From NCBI GenBank assembly GCA_903930725.1, contig CAIYZW010000087.1, positions 1 to 23,456 of the forward strand: a stretch of 23,456 bases of DNA, in the 5' to 3' direction. The stretch comes from an uncultured Bacteroidota bacterium. GTDB taxonomy: Bacteria; Bacteroidota; Bacteroidia; Bacteroidales; 4484-276. Under the pieces are notes generated by a model. It saw nothing but the letters and a program-made list of their open reading frames with translations, did not search any database and had not been told where the DNA came from. The translations under genes were made by a program, and so were the position numbers. Below, one piece after another: positions 7,327 to 15,504 of this stretch (position 1 is its first letter; every line of letters begins with the position of its first letter).

Positions 7327-10300
7327 TTATTTTATTACGATTTTCTCGATGATGTTGAGTTTATTACCTTCAATTTTAAGATAATAAACGCCTTTAACGA
7401 TTCCATTCACATTAATATTTTTTGAGAGGAAGCCGTTGGTTTCGATTTTATTTTCTTTATAAACAACTTCACCTAAAGCATTTACAAGCGTGAAATTAAC
7501 TACGTCGGTAGCTGTAAATTCAACTGTAAAGTTGCCTGAAGCCGGGTTTGGATAAATGTTTAGCGAAACATTGCCTTTTCCATCGTTGATTCCGGTACAG
7601 TTTTGTACAATTACCATAAAATCTTCCGACCAAACACCTTCGCCACATTCGTTAATACCACACACCTTCATTGTAGCATTACCTTCGAACTGATCGCTCC
7701 AAAGAACAGTACATGAATTCCCATTTTGAAGGGCGTTACCTGCTTCGATAGGTTCCAAAGTCCACATATAACCTGTTGCAAGGCTGATTGGATCAACAGA
7801 ATAAATTTCCGAATAGCCCTGGCAGCCCTGGTTGCTTCCAATAATTGCGGTAGCAGCTGCTGGTTTTGGATTAACGGTAATATAGTCGGTCTTTGTAGTT
7901 GAGCTGGTTCCGGCTGTGCCTGTTGCTGCGAGGGTTACATCGTAAATTCCGGCAGCATTATAAGTTACCAGCGGATTTTGTTCGGTTGAGGTTGCTGGCT
8001 CACCACCTTCAAATGTCCAGCTCCATGAAGTTGCTCCTCCGGTCGAATTATCGGTAAACTGAACCTGACCAACCTCACAAAGTGAAGTTACATTTGCGGT
8101 AAAGTTTACATTAATCCCGGCAATAATCACGGTATAATCTTCGATTTCGCCATAAGAAGCGCTTCCGCAAGGTGTTGGTGCAGTGCTGTAAGTCATTCGG
8201 ATTCTCATGCGGTATGGGCCAGATGCCTGACCAGCTGGAGCCGTAATACTTCCTGTGAACGAAGCACCTGTTCCGCCAACATTGGTGAGAGAATAGGTTT
8301 CATTGGCATCGCCAAATTCCTTGTTCAGGTTCCAGTCTATCCATACTTTTACAATATCGCTGGCCCACGGAGTGCCATTGGTGATAGTCATCGGCACTGC
8401 TACACCTGGTTGCAGATTGGCTGTAATGGCAGTATAATTGGCAACGCCACCCTGCCATCCGCTGGTGTTGGTAATTTCTCCAAAAACCACCTTCTGGATG
8501 TATTCATCTTCGGTGGTAGTTGAAGCATCGCAATAATCCGCAAAGTTAATTTCGATAACATCATCCTGAGAAATTCCCAAACTTGCCGATAAATTAATGT
8601 TGAGTTGTGATGTATATCCGAAAGGAGTATTTGCTGCAGCGCTTACAGTATAACTTGCGTTTGCTGTGGCACCAGGAATCAGATTACCAAAGGGCTGAGC
8701 TTGTGTGGTGGAAACTGTAACATAAGGATCGGTACTGCTGAGTAAGCCCATAACTTCGTAAGCATCGGCAGTACCATTGTTTGCCACGGTAAGAACCATT
8801 GTCGCAGTTTCGCCCGGATCGAGGAAACCGTTATTATTTCCATTGGAATCGTTGATAATGAAACTTTGAAATTCGAGCGCAGGGGCATGGCCTAAAATTA
8901 CCAAATTGCTTGTCCAGATATTTGTGCCATCGGTAGCTGAAACGTCAAATAACACAGCATGGCCATTTGGAATGTCGTTGGCAACATCAAATGCAAAACC
9001 ATCGGCTATATTTTTAATTTCGTTTGCAAGGATGTTTCCATAATTTTCTGTGTTATCGGTAACGGTAACATAGCTGTCGGCGGTAGAAATTGTAACCACA
9101 ACATTTTCGGCAGTTGTAACACCAACATTTTTTACAGCAAGCGATAAAAGAACTGATTCGCCATAATCCATCTGGCCATTTCCGTTTCCACCAGCAATAT
9201 CATTAATGGTGTATGAATCTTTAACAACATAAGGTCCTGCTTGTGGGATTACAGGAATTAAGGCCTGATATGGCAGATAGTTGTGCAAAGTAACGGTAAC
9301 GGTTGCTTCTCCCGGAGTTTGAACCGGACCATCAAAAACAATAGTTGCAACTCCGGTAGCATCGGTGTAGGCTACGGCGTAAATACTTCCATCGGCATTG
9401 CTAACGCAAACCATAGCATTGGCTTCAGCACCATTTGTGCCGGTTACTGTAACAGCAAATTCAGAAATCCCTAAAAATAGTTGGCTGTCGTGACTTACTA
9501 TGAGGTTCATGGGTTGTTTGGTCCATGGCTCAAGTGAAGCATCACCCAACCAAAGGTAAGTTCTTACATTTGAACGGCCAAGGTCGCCATGCACATTTAA
9601 TACCGTTACGTTGGCAAAGTTGGTAACATAACCAACATTGGTGATATTTTCGTCATAAACGGCTTTATACATTTCCTTGTCGTAATCATGATTAGGAATA
9701 GTGTAAGAAGGAATAATTGCACCATTAACAGCCACGGAAGCAACAGGAGATTTCATGAATGATTCGCAGAGACATTCGCCGTTATAAGCTACAATGTCCA
9801 TATTATCGCAACATACATCAAAAAACACGAAAAGTTTATCTGTATTTGTAAGTTGATTTACATGGGTGGCGGTGAAACTACCTGAGGCACCCCATTCCCA
9901 TAATTCGGTTGTACTTCCGTGTCCACGGTAATTAAAAATACCGCAGGCCGAAGAATTTACAAAATTAACTACCTGCTGGTTTGTTGCACCAGCTCCGCCA
10001 TAAGCGGTTGTAAAAATCGGAGTTTGAATTGTGTAAGGGAAAGTCCTGATTTGCTCGCAGCATAAGGTGTATTTTCCAGGATATTCTTCTTTATGTGCGA
10101 TGAGAATGGTGTTTTCGGCCCAATTACTCGACACATCAGGAGTTAAATAATGGGTCATGGTTTTTTGAATCTGCAATTCGAGTTCGTTTAATGAACCCTG
10201 ATCGTAAACAAAACGGCCAATGGCTAAATCGGCATAGTGATCGTCTGGTCCATTCAAACAGGTGTACCAACTATCGGAATAAGAGGCATCTTCACCTGAA

Positions 10301-11277
10301 GGAGCCCACATATACATCGGCACTTTATTTGGGCCACCGCCAGAGCCACCGTTAGGATAAGCATCTCCAACCATTAAAACATATTCCAGCCCATCGCTGG
10401 TGTATAATTGGTTAACGTAATCTTTAAAATTCTGAGGAGTATTAAAACCTGCTTCTAAGGTACGAACCTGAACTTTCATACCCTGGGCGTTTTTAAAATC
10501 AACCAAAGGCTGAATAGCTGGTAAAGCTTCGGTATTGGTGATAATCAAATATTTAATGCCAACAGCTTCGCGCAGGGTCTGGGTATATCCCAGATCGTCA
10601 AAGTTGGCGATGGCTTTGCTGTACATTTTGTAAAACTTTGGTGTAAGTTCCTTGCTGCGGTTCAAAGTCATCTTTGAATCGTATCCCGAAAACGTAACTT
10701 TTACCTTCAGGTGGGTGATAACTTCCAGGTCTTTTGTGGCCGGATTGTAGGTAAATGGTGTAACATGAAGTCCGGCAACTTTTACATCGCGCCAGATATC
10801 GGCTTGTCCTAAAACCACATTCTGTGCCGGATAGTTGAATGATTTTGAATAAAATGCCTTATCCATCACAAATGGTTTGTTGTGTCCACCGGCATTATCG
10901 GTTGTTGGTGTTTGGAATGGATAAATGGTGATTCCTGAAATCTTGATGGTTTCGACATCGGTAACGGTGTATGAAGCCACCTGGTTATCTGGAATACCAA
11001 TAAGTTGGTGCAACATCGGAAGTTCGGGAAGGCCAACTTCTTTTGTTGATTGATCTTCGATGAGGCTGATTCTCTCGAAAGTAATCCCATCCTGGCTCAG
11101 TTGTTCGCTGAACATCCCCTTGATGGTGACATCGAAAACTATCGAAGAACGGTTTGATTGCTCAATAACCACGGCAGGTGCCTGCGGCTGATTACTGCTG
11201 AAAGGAACCCAACCTTTCTGCGAAAAAGCCGAAAAAAATGTGAGCAAAATCGCTAATGTTAAAGTAAAATTTCTCAT
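7327..11277 (-). CDS. Secreted gingipain-like C25 cysteine peptidase with CARDB, GEVED, PKD and T9SS sorting domains
   Basis: A 1316-aa multidomain protease predicted to cross the outer membrane through the T9SS. Residues 1-20 form a signal peptide ending FSAFSQ. Residues 21-240 resemble a gingipain propeptide region. The C25 catalytic domain follows (about 241-590). The catalytic His is likely His453 in NYRGHGSTTE and the catalytic Cys likely Cys490 in FVFFDVCCDN, aligning with YTGHGS and FDVACVNG of RgpB. After an Ig-like segment come two CARDB/Ig-like modules (about 685-910) with acidic Asn/Gly loops, a GEVED module (914-1052), a PKD-like module (1056-1136) and another Ig-like module. The last 80 residues are a type A sorting domain (NIYPNPASGNF to KIVIK). 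The protein is probably attached to or released from the cell surface and degrades protein. Its substrate preference cannot be read from the sequence. Confidence 0.93.
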   Translation of the reverse strand: MRNFTLTLAILLTFFSAFSQKGWVPFSSNQPQAPAVVIEQSNRSSIVFDVTIKGMFSEQLSQDGITFERISLIEDQSTKEVGLPELPMLHQLIGIPDNQVASYTVTDVETIKISGITIYPFQTPTTDNAGGHNKPFVMDKAFYSKSFNYPAQNVVLGQADIWRDVKVAGLHVTPFTYNPATKDLEVITHLKVKVTFSGYDSKMTLNRSKELTPKFYKMYSKAIANFDDLGYTQTLREAVGIKYLIITNTEALPAIQPLVDFKNAQGMKVQVRTLEAGFNTPQNFKDYVNQLYTSDGLEYVLMVGDAYPNGGSGGGPNKVPMYMWAPSGEDASYSDSWYTCLNGPDDHYADLAIGRFVYDQGSLNELELQIQKTMTHYLTPDVSSNWAENTILIAHKEEYPGKYTLCCEQIRTFPYTIQTPIFTTAYGGAGATNQQVVNFVNSSACGIFNYRGHGSTTELWEWGASGSFTATHVNQLTNTDKLFVFFDVCCDNMDIVAYNGECLCESFMKSPVASVAVNGAIIPSYTIPNHDYDKEMYKAVYDENITNVGYVTNFANVTVLNVHGDLGRSNVRTYLWLGDASLEPWTKQPMNLIVSHDSQLFLGISEFAVTVTGTNGAEANAMVCVSNADGSIYAVAYTDATGVATIVFDGPVQTPGEATVTVTLHNYLPYQALIPVIPQAGPYVVKDSYTINDIAGGNGNGQMDYGESVLLSLAVKNVGVTTAENVVVTISTADSYVTVTDNTENYGNILANEIKNIADGFAFDVANDIPNGHAVLFDVSATDGTNIWTSNLVILGHAPALEFQSFIINDSNGNNNGFLDPGETATMVLTVANNGTADAYEVMGLLSSTDPYVTVSTTQAQPFGNLIPGATANASYTVSAAANTPFGYTSQLNINLSASLGISQDDVIEINFADYCDASTTTEDEYIQKVVFGEITNTSGWQGGVANYTAITANLQPGVAVPMTITNGTPWASDIVKVWIDWNLNKEFGDANETYSLTNVGGTGASFTGSITAPAGQASGPYRMRIRMTYSTAPTPCGSASYGEIEDYTVIIAGINVNFTANVTSLCEVGQVQFTDNSTGGATSWSWTFEGGEPATSTEQNPLVTYNAAGIYDVTLAATGTAGTSSTTKTDYITVNPKPAAATAIIGSNQGCQGYSEIYSVDPISLATGYMWTLEPIEAGNALQNGNSCTVLWSDQFEGNATMKVCGINECGEGVWSEDFMVIVQNCTGINDGKGNVSLNIYPNPASGNFTVEFTATDVVNFTLVNALGEVVYKENKIETNGFLSKNINVNGIVKGVYYLKIEGNKLNIIEKIVIK
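8122..8538 (-). repeat. GEVED module copy 1
   Basis: Encodes residues about 914-1052 of the first C25 protease (YCDASTTTEDEYI to GEIEDYTVII). By my hand count about 70 percent of aligned residues match the module at 12131-12553, far above the match between the catalytic domains. Confidence 0.8.
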
Positions 11278-11344
11278 AGTTTTTTAATTAAATGTATGAT
11301 ATGTTGATTTGATTTAAAAATGCTTTGATAAATTAAAAGGGGAA

Positions 11345-11376
11345 AATATCCCGCCATAAAAAGATGGCGGGATATT
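11345..11376 (-). terminator. Intrinsic terminator of the second C25 protease gene
   Basis: A perfect 13-bp stem (AATATCCCGCCAT, 11345-11357, with ATGGCGGGATATT, 11364-11376) has a 6-nt loop and a short T-run on the minus strand. It begins 7 nt past the stop of the 1310-aa protease, which separates the two C25 genes transcriptionally. Confidence 0.88.
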
Positions 11377-11383
11377 AAACCAA

Positions 11384-14300
11384 TTAGTTTGTATGAATTA
11401 TCTTATGAATAACTACATTTTCGGCGGTTATCAATTTACAGAAATAGATTCCTTTTTCGAGACCATTGGCCGAAAATTCGACCACTTCGTTTCCGGCGGT
11501 ATTTTTTGTTCCTTGCTGCAAAACTTTAATTTCCTTGCCAAGAGCATTGTAAATTACCAACGAATATGATGTTCCAGCTTCGAGATTAAACTCAATAAAT
11601 ACCTTATCGCTGAAAGGATTTGGATAAACAGTGAGGTAGTTTGCGCCGGCAGGGTCGTTGATTCCGTCAATAATTGCATAAATGATATTGGAAGGCAGGG
11701 ATTGACAACCAAATTCATTGGTAACGATCACATGATAATATTCATCTTCATAAAACTGATAATACTGACCTGTGGCTCCGGTAATCGCTCCCAGGCTATT
11801 GTACCACTGGTTTCCTGTAGGCGCATCAGATTGAAGCGTATAATTTCCCACCAGTTCAATTGTTGGAGTGGCCGGAAGTTGATGAACTGTAATTGTAGCC
11901 TGAGCAGAAATAGTCTGTATGCCGTCGTTTACATTTACGGTATAGGTTGTGGTTGTGGATGGCGAAGCTACAGGATTGTAAATATTAGGATTGCTCAATC
12001 CGGTGGTTGGTGTCCAGCTAAAAGTATAAACGCCGCTACCACCGGTAGGATTTGCAACCATCTGTGCTGAACCACCCACACAAATCTGGTCGGGATCGCA
12101 ATTAACGTTTATCCCAAGTGGGATGCCTCCGCTAACTAACAACGAATAGTCTTCAATTTCGCCATAAGAAGCTTCGCCGCATGGTGTTGGGGCTGTGCTG
12201 TATGTCATTCTGACTCTCATCCGGTACTGTCCGCCAAACTGGTTATTAGGAACAGTTATATTCCCCTGGAAAGAAGCACCTGTTCCACCAACGTTGGTTA
12301 AATTATAGGATTCATTTGTGTTATCACCAAATTCATAATTCCGGTTCCAGTCAACCCAAACCGTTACAATATCGCTGGCCCATGGTGTACCATTGGTCAC
12401 AACCATTTGTTGAGATGCGCCCGGGTTCATCACTGTGCTCAGGTTTGTGTAATTTGCCACAGCACCCTGCCATCCGCTTGAATTATTGATTGTTCCGAAA
12501 ACAATTTTTGAAATATATTCGTCCTCTGTAGTTGTCGAAGCTTCGCAATAATCAGAAAAGACCAGCGAGAATTGTTCGGTGGCCTCAATTCCATACATTG
12601 CCTCAATCTGAGCAACCATTTCGGCAGTATAACCAGCCGGAATGTTGGCAGCTGCGTTAATTGAGAAAGTTGCCTGAGCCGTATTTCCTGAAACTAAATC
12701 TCCGAGTTCCTGTGCAGTTCCATTATTTACTGTAATATAAATGCTGTTCGAGATCAATCCGGCCATAACCTGATATGCCTCTGCGCCACCTTCATTTTCG
12801 ACAATAATAATCATATCGGCGGTTTCGCCCGGATCGAGTAATCCGTTGTTATTGCCGCTTACGGCATCATTGATGACAAAATTTGCCATACCAAGCTGTG
12901 GTGCCGAAACTGTCACCGAAAAATCAGATGACCATGAATCCTGGCCAACAGCCACCATTGTAAAATTTACGATATGTTGGTCGGGAATATTACCGGCAAT
13001 TGTAAATGCGAAAGCATTTTCGATCGTAACTGAAGAACCTCCGGCGATATTGCCAAAGTTTTCGGTATTGTCGGTAATCGTAACATAAGGATCGGCGGAT
13101 GATAATGTTACAACAACATTATTGGCCTGAACCGTTCCTACGTTTTTCATTTCTGAAGATAGAAGAATGGATTCGGTATATTCCGGAATACCGTTGTTGT
13201 TGCCGTTTACATCATTAATTGTTGATGAAGCATAAACTACGAAAGCGCCGGTATTCGGGATAACCGTTACCGGAAATTCGGTAACCTGACAATTATATCC
13301 TGCAACATAAATTGTAGCATCGCCAACATTGGTGAGAGGAGTTGTAAAAACAATCTCAGCAACGCCGGCGGCATTGGTAAATCCAGTGCCATAATTTACG
13401 CCGTCTTTCATAAAAACACACGAAAAACCTTCAACATAGTTGCCGCCACCGTTAATTGTAACAGAGATTGAAGGTACGCCGATAGGCAATGCGGCCTGAT
13501 AATTCGCAGTTATTGCGATAGGTTCGGTAGTCCAGATTCTTAGAGCTGCATCGCCAAGTACGTTTGCATCATAAAAACACCAGCGTAAAGCGCCTTCTTC
13601 CCATTGTCCGGGAGCATTAACCCATGGTGAGGTTTCAATCCGCGAAATGGAGTGTGCCATCCCGATATGATTTTCTTTTTTGGTATAGAGGGCATCAGCA
13701 AATTCGCGGTGAAGATGTGCATTTGGTCCTTCGGTCTGTCCTTCGTTAAACCAGCCGTAACGTGTGTTCATCACAAGTGCAACAGCAAAGTTGTCGATAT
13801 TAACCATACGTTCGGCAATACAATCGCTTTCATCAAAAGCACCGCAGTCGCAGCCATGCGAATAAACGAGGGTATAATTATGAATAATTCCGTTAACCTG
13901 CGAAAAATTGGCATTGGTAATATCTGAATTGCCCATTTTCATGGTGTAAGTGCTGTTTGCATGTCCGACATGATGAATAAAGGATTTCCCGGTGTTTATT
14001 TTTTGAAGGAGTGTGCTTGCCGACCATGTTCCGTCTTCATCGTAAAGGCGTTCGATGTTGTCAGTTAGAGGGATTCCGGTGGTTTCGTAACCATTGTCGG
14101 TGCGGTTTCCAATTAAAAGTTCAAGATAATCTGATCCCCAGGTTTCATACGGATCTCCATAAAGCCATTCACCGGCAAGAAGTGGTTTTTGCAACTCTCC
14201 CAACACCGGAGTTCCCTGATACATTGTAGTTTTGTGAAGCATTGTTGTAAGTTCGGCTGCGGAGCTAAAAGCAAACCTTGCTACGCCAAGTTCAGGCAAA

Positions 14301-15316
14301 AGATCATCTTCACCAATTTCTCCCCATTTTCCATCACCATCGGTATTCCAATTTCCATCGAGGGCTGAATAATAAAGGTCGGAAGGAATATTGTCGTCTT
14401 CATAAACTGATGAAGATTGAACATGACAATAAAAACCGCGGTATGGAACATGCTCAACATCACCACCTAAAAACACATGCTGTACTCCGTGATTCTGGTA
14501 TTCCTGAATAAAATAATTTCTGATTTTGGCAGGATTATCCTGTCCTGTCATGGACGAATAAATGTATTGTGTTGTGGCAACTTTTACATTCATTCCACGC
14601 ACTGCGTAAAACGAAATCAAAGGAGCAAAACTGGCTTCAAACTGCGAAGGTGTAACAATAATCATATCATAATCATCGGTGCGGTTATCGCGGATAGGAT
14701 AGGTGCTGATCATTTCACTGTTTTGAACCAGCGATGTCAGTCTTTCTTTTACAGCTTTTGATGTGTTGATGTTATGAAGCGCTGTTGATGATTTTAAATC
14801 AGAAATGGTTTTTACTACAACAGTTACGGTTTCATAATAAGAAACTTTTCCGGTTGCAGGATTATATTTTAAAGGTGTAAAAGCCGACATCGCAACAGCA
14901 AAACCATTCATAAACTGGGTTGATAATTTCCCGACCTGACTGGCAGGATATGAAATGTCGCTGCGATATAAAAAGTCGTTTTTAACAAAAATTCCCGATT
15001 CGCCTTTTGAAGTGGGCTGTGAATGCTGTTGAGGATAAATCTGATAGGTTCCGTCAAGAACTACTTCATTACCTGCAATGATTTCGATATTATTGGCTGA
15101 GTAACCGGCAGGTAGGAGCAGGGCAACCGATTGATACGGAAGGGCAGGTTCGCCGGCAATTCCGGTGATCAGGGTGTTTTCAAACGAAATCATCTGATAA
15201 CCATTGGCTTCAGAAATATTTGGATTTGAAAAGTGGTAGGTTTTTTCGACTGTGCCGGCATTTAGCAGGCAGGTAACAAGCAGAAATGCGGTTAATGATA
15301 GTAAAATCTTTTTCAT
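11384..15316 (-). CDS. Secreted C25-family cysteine peptidase with CARDB, GEVED, Ig-like and T9SS sorting domains
   Basis: A 1310-aa secreted protease related to gingipains. Residues 1-20 form a signal peptide ending CLLNA. A propeptide region runs to about 215 and the C25 domain to about 600. The catalytic His is likely His452 in HHVGHANSTY. The catalytic Cys is likely Cys489 in YSHGCDCGAFDESDC, since Cys489 keeps the CxxGxF spacing of RgpB. An Ig-like segment, two CARDB/Ig-like modules (about 690-920) and a GEVED module (922-1062) follow, then two Ig-like modules and a type A sorting domain (about 1227-1310: YLTVYPNPFSDKV to HKIIHTN). The catalytic half is only distantly similar to the neighbouring C25 protein, while the C-terminal modules are close, so the two share a scaffold but may cut different substrates. 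Confidence 0.92.
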   Translation of the reverse strand: MKKILLSLTAFLLVTCLLNAGTVEKTYHFSNPNISEANGYQMISFENTLITGIAGEPALPYQSVALLLPAGYSANNIEIIAGNEVVLDGTYQIYPQQHSQPTSKGESGIFVKNDFLYRSDISYPASQVGKLSTQFMNGFAVAMSAFTPLKYNPATGKVSYYETVTVVVKTISDLKSSTALHNINTSKAVKERLTSLVQNSEMISTYPIRDNRTDDYDMIIVTPSQFEASFAPLISFYAVRGMNVKVATTQYIYSSMTGQDNPAKIRNYFIQEYQNHGVQHVFLGGDVEHVPYRGFYCHVQSSSVYEDDNIPSDLYYSALDGNWNTDGDGKWGEIGEDDLLPELGVARFAFSSAAELTTMLHKTTMYQGTPVLGELQKPLLAGEWLYGDPYETWGSDYLELLIGNRTDNGYETTGIPLTDNIERLYDEDGTWSASTLLQKINTGKSFIHHVGHANSTYTMKMGNSDITNANFSQVNGIIHNYTLVYSHGCDCGAFDESDCIAERMVNIDNFAVALVMNTRYGWFNEGQTEGPNAHLHREFADALYTKKENHIGMAHSISRIETSPWVNAPGQWEEGALRWCFYDANVLGDAALRIWTTEPIAITANYQAALPIGVPSISVTINGGGNYVEGFSCVFMKDGVNYGTGFTNAAGVAEIVFTTPLTNVGDATIYVAGYNCQVTEFPVTVIPNTGAFVVYASSTINDVNGNNNGIPEYTESILLSSEMKNVGTVQANNVVVTLSSADPYVTITDNTENFGNIAGGSSVTIENAFAFTIAGNIPDQHIVNFTMVAVGQDSWSSDFSVTVSAPQLGMANFVINDAVSGNNNGLLDPGETADMIIIVENEGGAEAYQVMAGLISNSIYITVNNGTAQELGDLVSGNTAQATFSINAAANIPAGYTAEMVAQIEAMYGIEATEQFSLVFSDYCEASTTTEDEYISKIVFGTINNSSGWQGAVANYTNLSTVMNPGASQQMVVTNGTPWASDIVTVWVDWNRNYEFGDNTNESYNLTNVGGTGASFQGNITVPNNQFGGQYRMRVRMTYSTAPTPCGEASYGEIEDYSLLVSGGIPLGINVNCDPDQICVGGSAQMVANPTGGSGVYTFSWTPTTGLSNPNIYNPVASPSTTTTYTVNVNDGIQTISAQATITVHQLPATPTIELVGNYTLQSDAPTGNQWYNSLGAITGATGQYYQFYEDEYYHVIVTNEFGCQSLPSNIIYAIIDGINDPAGANYLTVYPNPFSDKVFIEFNLEAGTSYSLVIYNALGKEIKVLQQGTKNTAGNEVVEFSANGLEKGIYFCKLITAENVVIHKIIHTN
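12131..12553 (-). repeat. GEVED module copy 2
   Basis: Encodes residues about 922-1062 of the second C25 protease (YCEASTTTEDEYI to GEIEDYSLLV). It contains stretches identical to copy 1, such as TNGTPWASDIV, LTNVGGTGASF and RMTYSTAPTPCG. Confidence 0.8.
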
Positions 15317-15356
15317 GTTTTGATTTGGTTATAATGAAAAAAGGTCGTTCGAGAAC

Positions 15357-15452
15357 AAAAAATAAAGTCATCCCATGTTTTAAAGAAACCTGCTGGAACC
15401 AGCCATGATGGCTAATTCCCACAAACAACTTCTAAAAATTGGGATGACTTTA
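15357..15452 (-). terminator. 90-bp inverted-repeat structure with T-run: terminator, leader RNA element or MITE-like remnant
   Basis: Perfect 13-bp arms TAAAGTCATCCCA (15363-15375) and TGGGATGACTTTA (15440-15452) enclose 64 nt. On the minus strand the second arm is followed directly by six T (15357-15362), as in an intrinsic terminator. The interior has two overlapping, mutually exclusive small hairpins: GCTGG-AA-CCAGC at 15392-15403 and AGCCA-TGA-TGGCT at 15401-15413. It lies between the S8 stop (15505) and the second C25 start (15316). It could end the S8 transcript, act as an attenuator in the C25 leader, or be a short palindromic mobile element bounded by TA. The inverted repeat is certain; its function is open. 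Confidence 0.6.
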
Positions 15453-15504
15453 CTAATCATTTTAAATACAACCCGATAATTTAATTTTTTTGCAAAATTA
15501 GTGT

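Noticed and set aside
11702..14761. Several plus-strand open frames of 70-120 codons opposite the second C25 gene
   Set aside because: They are shadows of a long, well-supported protease gene and have no recognisable protein features or promoters.
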